Source: Petaurus breviceps papuanus
Lineage: Eukaryota; Chordata; Mammalia; Diprotodontia; Petauridae
Reading direction: 5' to 3'
Assembly (NCBI GenBank): GCA_028583685.1
Contig: JAMXIF010000045.1
Span: 890,034 to 954,033 of the forward strand
DNA: 64,000 nt
Shown: positions 1-11,019 of the stretch, in pieces
Layout of the letters: the number at the start of each line of letters is the position of its first letter
How positions within the stretch are numbered: position 1 is the first letter of the stretch
Notes under the pieces: model-generated
Seen by the model: only the letters and a program-made list of their open reading frames with translations
Databases searched by the model: none
Told to the model about the DNA's origin: nothing
Program-made: the position numbers and the translations under genes

Positions 1-28
<28 letters not shown>
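1..28. repeat. (GA)n microsatellite
   Basis: Pure GA dinucleotide run cut by the window edge; its true length is unknown. Confidence 0.95.
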
Positions 29-33
<5 letters not shown>

Positions 34-1185
34 TTCATGGTCATCTCCATGCCAAAATGAGACCAAAAAAAGGATTTTAGTTTGTTATCGTAATTATGTT
101 ATTGTGAAATTAAAAAGACTCATTGAATTCCTTTTGAAAATGATTATGACAACTCACATTTATAACCTTGCAATTCCTCTGTTGGGGAGTGAGGAGGGAG
201 AGCAGGGATAAAATTGGTAAAGACAAATTGAACTTAATAAAGTGATTTAAAGAGGAAGGAAATACTAACAACTGGGGTGATCAAGTAAGGAAAGTTTTTT
301 TTTTCTTGTTGTAGATGGTAGCCCCATTGAATCTCAAATGAAGATGAGGAGTTTGTGAGGCAGAGTCACATAGAGATTGTCTCAGTATGGGAGAGGGCAT
401 CATAAATTCCACCCCCTAGCCCTAGAATGTCCTTCTGGATATTATTCAAATGCTGATCTGTATCTGTGATCTCATTGATTAGGGAGTTTTCTCCAACAAT
501 TCAATGGGTTTTTTTCCTTACCCCTGACGGTTACAAGAAACAATATTTCACATAGCATTTGTTCATCAAGTATTCCAATAGTAATAATGCAAAAAGATCA
601 ACATAATATTAATTGTGGTCTGGGCAAGAAAACAGGTTGTGAAGAATAAAATAATGGGAAAATTCTACTTTGAGTTTTGTAAGACCTTCAAAACAAATAA
701 ACATGAAGTCTGAATGCAAACTTGGAATGACTTGAATGAAAACTTGGAAATATGGAAAAGAGTGAAGATGGAGAGAAATATGTGGGAAGCTATGGTTCAG
801 GAGAAAGAAATGTGAGATGCCAGACAGAGGCTTGTAGATGATACAGAATATCATCATCACCATCATCATCATCCTCCTCTAATTATTAACACATTATTAT
901 TGATATTATTATTAAAAAGGAATACTCTCTAATTAACAACAGTAAAAACAACAGAAAAATTCCTGTTGGATTCCTACCTGACAAGAGTAAAAACAAAAAC
1001 TTGCATTTGTCATAAATGCTCTAAGGCTTACAAGGCTTTTTTAAAGATTGGTGGACCCTCCTTACATCTTTTTCCCTCTTACTTTCTTAATCCCTCTCTT
1101 TGGAATTCCTTCCACTCCTTTTCTTTCATCCTGATATTTGCCAAACACAAATAGAGTGCAGCGTTGATGGGGGGGGGCATAGATT
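29..1185. other. Unassigned, AT-rich, no gene seen
   Basis: No repeat family or coding signal recognised. It holds a T run near 296-304 and an imperfect CAT repeat at 851-873. The open frames here are short and low in complexity. Confidence 0.6.
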
Positions 1186-1189
1186 TAGA

Positions 1190-1375
1190 TCTGGATGTCT
1201 TAGAAATCATCTAGTCCAATTTCTTCATTTTACAGATGAGGAAACTGAGACCCAGAGAGGTGACATGTGACCTACCCTAATTCTCACAGTTAGGAAGTGG
1301 TAGAGTAAGGACTCAAACCTAGGAATTTCCATGCACTATTTTCTCCTAAAGCAAGTACCTTCCCTCTGAAATAAC
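1190..1375 (-). repeat. MIR-type SINE
   Basis: The plus strand carries the MIR core in reverse: 'ttttacagatgaggaaact' near 1230, then a decayed 'cacagttaggaagtgg' segment. Old and diverged. Confidence 0.8.
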
Positions 1376-1659
1376 CTCCAGTTTACCCCATACATATTGT
1401 ACATAGTTGTTTGCATGTTGTCTCTCTCATTAGAATATGAATTCCTTTCCAGCCCTCTTTCCATACACCATTTTCCTCTCTTCTATCATCTCTAGTAGAG
1501 CAGACTAAATATAGTGGAAATCTATTTTTTTCTGGGGTTTTTTTTGAGGTGAAGGGGTGGGGGATAGTAACTCACAGTTACAAAATATTTTATAGTTAAC
1601 AGAGCATTTCATTCACATGACGTAATTATCCCAGCTTTGCGAGAGGGAAAACTGAATGT

Positions 1660-1890
1660 ACCACTATGTATTACTATGTACCAGGCACTCTGCAGGTGCT
1701 GTGGATACAAAAGGAAGACAAAAACATCCCTTTCTCTCAAGAAATCTACAATCTGATGGAGCTGAAAACATTCACAAGATTAGATATTAACAAGTACAGG
1801 CAGGAGAAACTGGAGAGAATTAATAGAGGAAAGGCACCAGTATTCAGCTCTATCAGGAAAGGCTTCTTGAAAGGTAGGGCTTAAGTTTGT
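1660..1890 (-). repeat. L2 LINE 3' fragment
   Basis: Reverse complement of the L2 3' region: 'ccaggcactctgcaggtgct' corresponds to the L2 end sequence (…agcacagtgcctggca), followed by the 'ctcaagaaatctacaatct' segment. An open frame at 1666-1884 is a by-product of this repeat. Confidence 0.75.
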
Positions 1891-1916
1891 AAAATATTAT
1901 GCTTAGTACATTGTTC

Positions 1917-1937
1917 TGTGTGTGTGTGTGTGTGTGT
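1917..1937. repeat. (TG)n microsatellite
   Basis: Short pure TG run lying at the poly(T) end of the adjoining minus-strand SINE. Confidence 0.9.
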
Positions 1938-2068
1938 TTTGCTTTTTGGAGGGCAATTGGGATTAAGTGACTTGCCCAAGGTCACATGGCTAGTTTTTGT
2001 GTTAAGTTTCTGAGGCTGGATTTGAACTCAGGGCAGTGTTCTATTCACTGCACCACCTAGCCACCCCT
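1938..2068 (-). repeat. Short CORE-SINE (WALLSI/WSINE1-like)
   Basis: Reads on the minus strand: 'gattaagtgacttgcccaag', then 'gatttgaactca' (reverse of the B box) and 'caccacctagcca' at the 5' end. No RTE-like tail, so the poly(A) format. Confidence 0.85.
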
Positions 2069-2204
2069 TAGTACATTCTTTTCATTCCCTTTTTGTTTAT
2101 TCTATATGTGGCAGAGAATGCCATCTTTAAAATCAATGCTTCCCACTTTTTGTAGTAGCAAACAAAGCTGATGCACCCATTTTTCAAGTGCTAAATAAGT
2201 TACA

Positions 2205-2640
2205 GTTTATGAATGTAATAGAATATTATTAAGCCATAAAAAATGAATGTGATGAAAATCAACAGATTGTGAAGACTAATATGAACTGATGCAAAGTGAA
2301 GTAATCAAAAATAGTAAATAAAATGACTGTGAAAATGAAGATGAGAAGAATTATAATAAATAACAGATATGAATTTGGTGAAATTATAATGACCAGTATT
2401 AGCCCCAAGGAAAAGTTATGAGAATGTACATCTCTCCTTCCTTTGCAGAGGTGCGGGAATGAGAAGGGGGTAAACCAAAGCTAGATATGGATTACTGAAG
2501 ATATTGTCAAATTATATTAGCTATGTAAAACTTTTTTCTCCTCTTTCTAGTTCTTTATTATCAGGGTTAGGGGGAAGATACAAAGATGATATGAATAGAA
2601 AATATGTCGATTTTTAAAATTAATACATCTATTGACACAT
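2205..2640 (+). repeat. Marsupial L1-type 3' region
   Basis: Matches a widespread marsupial 3' untranslated segment: 'atgaactgatgcaaagtgaa' at 2281-2300, then a G-rich stretch and an A/T tail. I attribute this segment to L1 by memory; the family is less certain than the repeat status. Confidence 0.6.
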
Positions 2641-2871
2641 GGGAAAGTATCAGATTGAATTCAGCATCCCACATTGAATACAATATTGACAGGTTTCAGA
2701 GAATATTTTGGTGTTCTTATTTCATTTGTTTTCATGGTTTGGGGTAAAATACATCCTTTTCCAAAGCAAGCTAACTCACAAGGTGCAATTAAAAATAAAA
2801 CAAAAACAACAGCAAAAAAATGCAAATTTAGTTAGTTCATAATCAAGTGAAAATAACAGAAAATTGGATTT

Positions 2872-3460
2872 CTGAATTATAGAATGTCAGAATTGTAAGA
2901 AAACTGAGAAAACACCTAGTATTTTAATCCAACACATAATTTAAAAGAAGAATCCCTTCTATAATGTGCCAGGCAAACAGCCATTCATCTTTTGTTTGAA
3001 GATTTCCAGTGAGGGGAGGGTACCCTGTTTCCAGAGGCAGCCAATTCCAGTTGGGGACAACTCTAATTGTTGGAAAGTTTTTCCTTGCATCAAGCCAACA
3101 TCTGAGTCCAACCTCCTCCACTTCCCATTGTTCCTTGCTCTGCCCTCTGGGGCCAAGTAGAACAAATTAAATTCCTCCTTCATGACAACCCTTCAAATAA
3201 TTGAAGACAGCAATCATGTTCCCTACTTTTTTTCTACTTCAAGTTAAATATTCCCATTTTCTTCCATTGATCCTTCTGTGGTCTGATTCCTTGTTCTTTT
3301 ACCATCTGAAACATTCTCCTTTTGATGTTCTTTGGATTATTAATATCCTTGTGCCTCCCCATGAGGGGAATATAGTTATCGCTTCCATATCGTGACTTTC
3401 CCCATCACATTTTTGATATATCACAGGTCAACATAAGAAATTATGGGGGAATTCTCTGGG
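2872..3460 (-). repeat. CR1/L3 LINE 3' region
   Basis: Begins with the reversed CR1 end (tatagaatgtcagaattgta) and continues through 'gccaattccagttggggaca', 'ctaattgttggaaagttttt' and 'tgccctctggggccaagtag', hallmarks of mammalian L3/CR1 3'UTR read in reverse. The same element seems to resume at 4050. Confidence 0.8.
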
Positions 3461-3701
3461 ACTTTGATGACATGTGAAGGACAGCAGACAACAAAGAAAA
3501 CATTTAGAAACTTGGAAATGCATAGCAGACAACACAGAAAAAGTTTAGAAACTTGGAAATACATTATATGTATAATATATTGTATTCAATATATATTCAT
3601 GTTACATAATATATAGTATTCAATATATAATATATAATGCATTTCTAAGTTTCTAACCTTTTTCTGTGTTGTCTACTGTCCTTCACAGGTCATCAAAGAT
3701 G
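3461..3701. repeat. Large palindrome / possible hairpin MITE
   Basis: Left arm 3462-3595 and right arm 3601-3699 are inverted copies with few mismatches. Outer ends pair 'ctttgatgacatgtgaagga' with 'tccttcacaggtcatcaaag'. The left arm holds an extra 41-bp direct duplication (3484-3524 and 3525-3565). The centre is AT-rich. It interrupts the CR1/L3 element. Family not recognised. Confidence 0.8.
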
Positions 3702-3735
3702 TGTGTGAATACACACACACATACACACATACATA
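3702..3735. repeat. CA-rich microsatellite
   Basis: Interrupted (CA)n/(CATA) run beside the palindrome. Confidence 0.8.
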
Positions 3736-3759
3736 GAAAGAGAGTGTTCTACAATATAA

Positions 3760-4045
3760 ACATATTTAACTTTTAATACCATAAATATACATCACTCCCT
3801 TTTTAAAAAGTTGAAATAAGTTTAAAATGTTTCTATTTCTTTTTCCTACAGTATTTTTACTTAACATTGACCTACATATATCTATGACCAAAGACTTTAC
3901 CCAAATTTTACAATAAGGTATTGTAAACACCCTATAAAAGGAAAAGAAAACAATCAGACTTCTCTGGTACAAAGGGAAGGCCAAAAAATTTTACACGACT
4001 TTTGCAGATCATGGGGGCACCACACCCCTAACCCCACAATGTGGA
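3760..4045. mobile_element. Tigger/pogo-like DNA transposon end
   Basis: The segment 'cccacaatgtggaagggata' followed by 'actgta' at 4014-4039 resembles the terminal repeat of mammalian Tigger elements (…ggaagggataactgta). The preceding 'gggggcaccacacccctaac' fits too. Only one end was found; the family call rests on memory. Confidence 0.45.
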
Positions 4046-4049
4046 AGGG

Positions 4050-4174
4050 ATAACTGTACTCTGGAGGTAGTCTGACCAGGGCTGAATATAGTTGGGACAC
4101 TCGCCTCCCTAGTTCTAAATACTATGCCTTTCTTAATGCCTCAAATCACATTAGCTTTGCTTACATTGTTCAAG
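4050..4174 (-). repeat. CR1/L3 LINE, continued
   Basis: 'ggtagtctgaccagggctga' then 'cgcctccctagttctaaata' and 'cattagctttgct' follow the L3 3'UTR order after the part at 2872-3460, so this looks like the same insertion broken by later elements. Confidence 0.7.
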
Positions 4175-4600
4175 TCTAGTCAAGTCAAGTAAGAAAGCAT
4201 TTATTATATACTTAATATATGCCAGGCACTGTGCTAAGTACCAGCGATACAAACAAAGACAAAAACAATCCCTTCTCTCAAGGAATTCATATGTCAAGGA
4301 GAGAGACAACATGCAAACAACTATATACAGTATGTATGGGGTAAATTGGAAGTTATTTCAGAGGGAAAGAACTTGCTTTAGGAGAGCAAAACTTGTAAAA
4401 GGTAGGATTTGAGCTGAGTTTCAAAGGAAACTAGGGAATCCAAAAGGCTGAGATGAAGAGGAAGGGCATTCCAAGGATAGCCAAAAAAAGGCACAGAAGG
4501 AGGAAATAAAGTGTTATATTTGAGAACCAGCAAGGAGGCCACAGAGTATGTGGGCAAGGGTAAAATGTAAGATTAGAGGATAGGAAGGGGTCACTTCAAA
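4175..4600 (-). repeat. L2 LINE 3' region
   Basis: Reverse L2 end: 'tgccaggcactgtgctaagt' at 4220-4239, 'agagacaacatgcaaacaac' at 4302-4321, and 'aggatttgagctgagtttca' near 4403. It sits inside the CR1/L3 element. Confidence 0.85.
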
Positions 4601-4920
4601 CTCTGACTGAGCTTACATACATATCCAAAGCCGCCAGATCCTGGGGTTCATTTGACTTTGCATTCAAAAATTGATTCAGGTTCTTGATAAAGATTGTTCC
4701 CTTTCACTTACAAGTACCAATAATTCAACAGAGTGAGCTCCTGCTGCATGTAGCATGAAAAACTGCTATCTAGAACATACTCCAATGAGATGTACATCTG
4801 TTACTTAATTTGTGGCACTATATAAATTATGAGATTGTTACCTCCCAAGTTGCCTTCACCTGCAGTTTAATTTCCCAGCTGCCATTTGCTTGCTGACTTT
4901 TCTTTTATATACTAGAGAAC
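4601..4920 (-). repeat. CR1/L3 LINE, third segment (decayed)
   Basis: 'actctgactgagctta' and 'aactgctatctagaacatac' resemble L3 sequence that follows the previous segment. Divergence is high after about 4830. Confidence 0.5.
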
Positions 4921-5449
4921 ACTAATTATGTTCTATTTTTAATTATGCACTCACTCTCCAGGGAAGGGAGGAATTCAATTGTTTCCATACAGACCAAATC
5001 ATTCATTTTCATTCTTGAATTGTCCCTGAGTTGATTAGCCTTCTAGTCAAATCACTCTGCCCACACTTGTCTCATTTTAATTTGGGACTTTCCTAGGGAT
5101 TTTGTAAGTCTCATGCCTAACAATAAATGAACTGCAAAAACTTTTTTTAACTATTTTTTTTTACTCTGCAGAGTGACCAGGAGAATTTCAGATGCAGCAC
5201 TCATAAAATCTTGTAAACAAGTCAAAAGAATACTTTAGAAACCTGGGTTAAATCACTGCAAAGAATTTGAGACTTCTAAGCACTTAGATTCATGAAAATA
5301 TTTACTATTGTGTATTTAATAACTACCACTGATTATTAAACATGATCTTTTAGTTTTGGCAAAAATAATAAAGATGTATAATTTTATGATAGATAAGAGA
5401 CCATTAGTATGGCTTCTGGAAAACTCTTCAATGATGTATTCCTTCTTTA
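4921..5449. other. Unassigned AT-rich DNA
   Basis: No repeat or gene recognised. The stretch around 4920-5120 is unique-looking with homeodomain-type TAATTA cores and may be conserved non-coding sequence. Confidence 0.4.
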
Positions 5450-6260
5450 TCAGTCAGTTTATAGTATATACCAAAGATTTTGGTATGTTGTAGCATTGTT
5501 GGTATTTTCTTTGATTAAGTGATTTATTGTCTCTATAATTTGTTCTTTCATCCACTAATTGTTTCTTGTTTAATTCTGTCATTTTAAGTGACTAACTCTT
5601 ATGGTTTCATTTGGAGTTTTCTTGGTGAAAATACTGGAGTGATTTGCCATTTCCTTCTCCAGCTCATTTTATAGAAGAGAAAACTGAGGCAAATGGGGTT
5701 AAGTGACTTGTCCAGGGTCACATAGCTAGGCCAAATTTGAACTCAGGAGGATGAGTCTTTCTGACTCTGGATCCAGCACTCAATCCACTGTTTAGGGCTA
5801 TATTATATAGTCTATATTATTTAGGTTTGAATTCTTTCTTTAATTTTCTATTACTGAGTATAATATATATTATCCTGTGATTACTAAAGGATGTATTTAA
5901 TATTTCTGAACTTTGATGAGTTATTTTATGCCCTAACACATAAATTTTATAAAGGTGCCATTTGAGGATGAGAAAACTATACAGTATTTATGAATTCCAA
6001 TTATAAATAACCAGAAATCGATCTTAACTACTTTTTTTAAATTCTAGTTAGATTCCTAATTTCTTTCTTGTTTATTTTCATCTTATATTGGTCAAGATCT
6101 GAAAGAGGCACATTAAAATCCCCAACAATTATGTTTTGTTTTACTACTTTTCCCTGTAGTTTACTTATCTTTTCCTTTAATATGCTTTTCCATTGGGTGT
6201 ATGTATTTAATATTGATATTGTTTCACTTCTTCAGTGCATTTAAGCATAATAAAAACATT
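5450..6260 (-). repeat. Possible L1 ORF2 remnant (antisense)
   Basis: T-rich sequence such as 'ttgggtgtatgtatttaata' followed by 'ttgatattgtttcac' near 6194-6228 resembles the antisense of the L1 endonuclease region. A SINE is inserted at 5585-5802. No open frame remains. Confidence 0.4.
5585..5802 (-). repeat. MAR1-like CORE-SINE
   Basis: Reverse order of a long CORE-SINE: RTE-like tail (catttggagttttcttggtg), 'gatttgccatttccttctcc', CORE (aagtgacttgtccagggtca), and the tRNA-like head up to 'tccactgttt'. Confidence 0.9.
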
Positions 6261-6264
6261 TTAA

Positions 6265-6891
6265 CAGACTATAAGTCTATTCAGCATTTCTCACGAGAAA
6301 ACCATAGCTGAGTAGGATCTTTGAAATACAAACATCAGAAATTAGAGAAATTTAGAAAAATAAATACATTTGAACAATTTGAAAGGGTTAAATGATAATG
6401 GAATTCTTTCATTCTGATGGATGAGGAAGAAGAGAACATTGTTCTTTCCAAATCCTACTGCCTTCCAGGATGTCCTGGACCAGGCTAGATTCAATCCAGA
6501 ACGATGAGTTAGGCTCAAGACTAACATTCAATGATACTCATAGACCCCATCTAATGCTTAACAGAAAGAGGATTACTTGACATACTTAGCAATGACATAG
6601 CATAGTGCCAACACCAGAGCCAGGGAGAGAGATAAGGGGAAGGGAGGGAGGGGGAGAGAGAGAAGAAGGGAGGAGCAACAGCTGTGGAGAGAGACAGTGG
6701 CAGAGTTAATAAGGGAGAGAATAAAGACAAACTCGGGGTCTAGGTGTTTTGTTTGTTTTGATAAGGGGGAGAGTAATACACCAAGGAAGAACAAGTGATT
6801 ATTTCTCATAATAGGGAATTTTATTATATTAGAGGTCGAAAAACATGGATCTCCTGAACATTACTTTTGCCCGAAATGGGCAAAAGAAAGT

Positions 6892-6893
<2 letters not shown>
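6265..6893. other. Unassigned, purine-rich patch
   Basis: No gene seen. A GGGA/GAGA-rich low-complexity patch lies at about 6620-6720. Confidence 0.5.

Positions 6894-6894
<1 letters not shown>

Positions 6895-6959
<65 letters not shown>
6895..6959. repeat. (CA)n microsatellite
   Basis: Nearly pure AC run with one interruption (catac) near 6923. The open frame crossing it is an artefact. Confidence 0.95.
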
Positions 6960-6965
<6 letters not shown>

Positions 6966-9120
6966 AGTTTAATATTTAAATACCACAAAGTCAAAAGAGA
7001 GATAGGGGAAATTAAAAGGAAAGAAAGGGTAAAATCAAGGAGAAGGGCAAAGGATTATGATCAAACCATTATAGAATATTAATTGGAGAATTATATTATG
7101 CTAATATGTAGAATTATAGAATACTACTATATCAAATTATATAATAGCAATGTTATTATGGGATACTAGTGTTCCTCTCATTCCTTTACTTTATCATCTA
7201 TCTTTTCTCTTGTAAAGAGTAGAGTGGGGGCAAAGAGAAGAAATATTTCAATATGACATGTGGAGGGAAAAGCACACATAAAAATCAATTGAATATGGCT
7301 GAGATGAACTCAACCATAAAATGAAGAAGGTTGTCAGAAAGGATTAGAAAGCAGACTCCACAAATGTAGTTTACTTGAGACATAAAAATTCTCACAAAGT
7401 TCAAATACGAGAATTAAATGAAATTTACTGAGCCCTAGGTTAATTTTAAAAATCAACAACCAGATATCAGTCATGACAGACAACATTAAAAATTGACAAA
7501 TAGATAAACAGTGAGACTACAATATGCTTTAAGTAATGAATTTCTAATAGTGAAACTTCAGGCTCCAAGGCACCAGACTGGGGGAGACATTTCCGGGCAA
7601 GTGGGCTTTCCTGCTACTTTTATATCAAGATGGGTAGGATCTGTCTACTGTCCAGTGCCTCTGTCCAACTTTGTCTCTGCTGGTCTATAGTCATGTGTAT
7701 TAGTTAAAATGGACCACAGTGAACTCAACAGAATTTGGCATTTTGGTTCTATTCATTTCAGCTGTCTTTGTGCAGAAATGAAAAAGCCTTAGGATTTACT
7801 GTCTAGAGAACAAATAAGGAATGGTTCTGCATTTTTCCTTCCAACTAGTGATTTAGCCCACCCCAAAAGTCCCTAAAGTACTTTGCCTTGCCTTACAGCA
7901 TTGATTTATAGGCTAACAATGTTTAACTAAGTCAATGGTAAATTAAAAACCACACCAGGGACCAAGAAGTTGATGAAAACTAACAACAGGTTGATACACA
8001 TAGAGATAACCCAGATTCCTTTAGTAACTACTAACTTCCCCTTCAACTCACAAACAGTTATATGAAAGAATCCCTTGACTACAGTTCAACAGCAGGGTTT
8101 TTCCCCAAATACTCTTTAATTGCGCAATTGTCATGGAAAAAAATGGAACATTGTCAGAGATAGTGTATAGACCTCTCAACATTGAGACTAGACTTTGAAG
8201 ATTGGATGAATATCTCAACTCACTGAATTCAGAGATAGTAAATCTAAGTGGCCACCAGGGGAAATTAACAGCTGAAGCAAAGGCATCAGATGCAACAGAA
8301 CGTGATAACTCTGACTTATTGTGCCCCTGAGCACGCCCTGAGAGCTACAGAGTATAACACAACAAAGACAGATTCCTTAATCCATTCCAAAGTAGCCATA
8401 AATAACACATCTTCTTTTGACCTGAGATGATCAGAGAAGAGTCAAATACTCTTAAGATGTCTGAAGGGATTTGGAAGTCCTACATCAAGGCATCAAAATG
8501 ACTGTTTTTGTCTTGTTTCCTTCCAGCAGGCCAGTCTAATTGTCACCAAATCTCAGGGCAGCAGGAGAACCTGGAATGAAATATATCAAATTTTACTGAT
8601 TGGACTTTGGAAAGAAACAAGATCCAAGAATATCTATTCTTGTCTTTTCAAATAACCTAGTCTCAGTTGTTGAAAATTATTTTATATATCTGAATCCTAA
8701 AACTTCTCACTATAAAATTGTTGCAAGACTCACAAGTCATGGGAACACCATAAAATCTCATATTTTATATTAGTTTATTTTTAAATTTATTTATATGATT
8801 TTTGTTTATGTTTTTGAGATTTAGTCTCTAAAGGGTTTTTCTAGAGCAGAAAAATATTATTTCTAAAACAAAAACTGAAAGGGAGGTTTTTTATATTCTT
8901 CTAGTGAGTAATGCTTCTTCATATTCTAGTACTAGAAGAAATCAAGATATAGATACATTGGAAGAAATTATAAATAATAATACCTCACTTGATGAAAATG
9001 CTTCTTGGCAAATGATGCTGGTAGCAAAAAATGGCAAACCAAAAAAAAAAAAAGACTGAAGATAGGATTACTTTCAATTTGTACCAGTACTATATCATAA
9101 GAAAATAGGAAATATTTCAA
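6960..9120. other. Unassigned stretch, no gene or family recognised
   Basis: The longest stretch of the window with no repeat I can name. It contains a 12-bp palindrome (aattgcgcaatt) near 8119 and an A run near 9041. Open frames are short and lack domain signals. It could be an old lineage-specific repeat or unique DNA. Confidence 0.5.
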
Positions 9121-9124
9121 CAGT

Positions 9125-9243
9125 TTATTAGATTGTGAGACCCTCAATCTCAGGAGCTGTCTTTTGTCTTTTTCTTCATATCTCCAGGGCATAGCACAGC
9201 ACCTGGCACATGCCAGGAACTTTATTTTTTTTAACTGAATGAC
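9125..9243 (+). repeat. L2 LINE 3' end
   Basis: 'agattgtgagaccctcaatc' followed by 'gcacagcacctggcacatgc' is the L2 3' terminus in forward orientation. Confidence 0.75.
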
Positions 9244-9319
9244 TACGAAGTTATAAGTAAGAGCTTTGTCCTTTTTTCATTTGTCAATAGTAGCCATCAA
9301 ACCAAACCATACAACAATT

Positions 9320-9446
9320 ACAAAGCAATCAGGAAGACCTGAGTTCAAATTTGACCTCAGACACTTAACGCAAAAACTAGGCCATGTGATCTTAGGCAAG
9401 TCACTTAACCCCAAGCCTTCCAAAAAGCAAAAAAAAAAAAAAAGAA
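9320..9446 (+). repeat. Short CORE-SINE, 5' part worn
   Basis: B box 'gagttcaaatttg', 'cagacacttaacg', 'caagtcacttaaccccaa' and an A-rich end at 9428-9445. Confidence 0.85.
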
Positions 9447-9449
9447 TGT

Positions 9450-9860
9450 CTTTACCCTTAAAACTAGATTTGACAGAGTTAAAAATGAAATTGAGAAGCT
9501 GCTAAAATCTGAGGAAAATATGAAGACCCTAAGCTCACTGAAAATCTTCACTTAATGCAAACTCTAGAAATTATATTAATCATGAAACGTTGGCAAAGAC
9601 AGCATTATTGCCTTGAGTGCTTTTGGAAGGGAGATGGGAATTCTTAGGCTATAGTTTTGAAGAGTCTTGTTTTAATTGGACAACTGAGTTCAGCTGACAG
9701 ATCATTTATATCAAAACAGAGTAATAGGGAAGAGCAGGTATCTGCTGCCACCATCATGAATGAATAAGTTCCCCCACAGCATTTGAAAGAAAGTATCAAT
9801 ACATTTTAGGACCCATGCATAGAAATGTATGGTGCAGCAGTGGTCTTGTTAAGAACCAAA
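9450..9860. other. Unassigned
   Basis: No gene or named repeat seen. Confidence 0.5.
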
Positions 9861-9863
9861 AAA

Positions 9864-10017
9864 GTAGAGGGTGTTAGGTGGTGCAGTGAATAGAGCACCA
9901 GCCCTGGAGGCAGGAGGACCTGAGTTCAAATCCAGCCTCAGACACTTACTAGCTATGTGACCTTGGACAAGTCACTTGACCCCAATTGCCCTGCCTTCCC
10001 CCCTCCAAAAAAGAAAT
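9864..10017 (+). repeat. Short CORE-SINE (WALLSI/WSINE1-like)
   Basis: Complete head (taggtggtgcagtgaataga), B box 'gagttcaaatcc', 'gtcacttgaccccaattgcc', then C-run and A-rich tail. Low divergence, so relatively young. Confidence 0.92.
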
Positions 10018-10019
10018 AA

Positions 10020-10500
10020 AGACAACAACAAAGAAGTAAATGTTGAGCTATCTCAGAATTCTTCTAAGCACAGAAATAAAACATGATCATGGAAGAAATT
10101 ATTTCAAGGAGCTATTGAAAATTGGTCGAAAGGTGTTGGAAGATTGTGAATATATATCTGGTATATGAAGGAAACAACTTGAACTCCATATATTTCAATT
10201 AAATACAAAAAAATTCGGAAGATACTAAAGAAAATAAAATTTAATTTCCTTAATAAGCCGCTAAAAACAAAAGTCAAAAGGTTAAAACTTCAGAAGTCAG
10301 AGCAGTGAAAACAGAAAAATTAGCAGTTCAACATAAATCAAAGACTTTAAAATAAAAGCTTAAGAATATATTATAGGACTGGAGAGAACCTTGAAAAGAA
10401 TGTTGAAAAATTTCTATTATGTATTGATTGTGTAAAAAATTGGGGCCAGAGCCCCTGAGAGGTTGGAGTTTTAACCCAATGGGGCCATGGACTGACATAG
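10020..10500. other. Unassigned A-rich DNA
   Basis: No gene or family recognised. Confidence 0.5.
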
Positions 10501-10504
10501 TGTG

Positions 10505-10620
10505 GTGTCAAGTCAACTCAACAAGCATTTATTAAGCGTTTACTATATCCTAGGCATTGTAAAAAATGCTGGGAATAAAAATATAAGTGGAAAAAAAAGA
10601 AAGTTCTTCCTTTCAAAAGA
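10505..10620 (-). repeat. L2 LINE 3' end fragment
   Basis: 'caacaagcatttattaagcg' then 'cctaggcattgtaaaaaatg' is the reversed L2 terminus, diverged. Confidence 0.65.
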
Positions 10621-10798
10621 ATTTTGAGCCACTGATTACATAAGTATACCCCACCACCATCAGGAAATTATAAGTGTAGTTATAATTTACTGCTACTTAT
10701 TTAAGTTTTTCTGTCAATGAATGCCTGTGGGGCTTACATGTGTTTAAAATTTCTTTTATGTGAAAGAAAATAGGTGTTATATAAGTGATTTGCAAAAG

Positions 10799-11018
10799 GA
10801 GCATTAGAGTGGTGCAATGGATTGCTCACTAGGCCTGGAGTTAAGGCCAGAGTTAAAATTCAACCTCAAATACTAGCTGTGTGACCCTGGACAAGTCACT
10901 TTACCCTGCTTGCCTCAGTTTCCTTATCTGTAAAATCAGTTGGAAAAAGAAATGGCAAAACCATTCTAGTATCTTTGCCAAGAAAATCACAAATGGGGTC
11001 ACAAAGAGAGCTAAAGAG
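10799..11018 (+). repeat. MAR1-like CORE-SINE
   Basis: Forward order: head, 'gtgtgaccctggacaagtca', 'gtttccttatctgtaaaatc', 'aaatggcaaaaccattctag' and RTE-like tail 'aaatggggtcacaaagagag'. Confidence 0.9.
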
Positions 11019-11019
11019 C

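Noticed and set aside
9864-10017. tRNA-like A and B boxes
   Set aside because: The Pol III boxes belong to the SINE head; no tRNA cloverleaf or anticodon arm can be formed. The same holds for the other SINEs.
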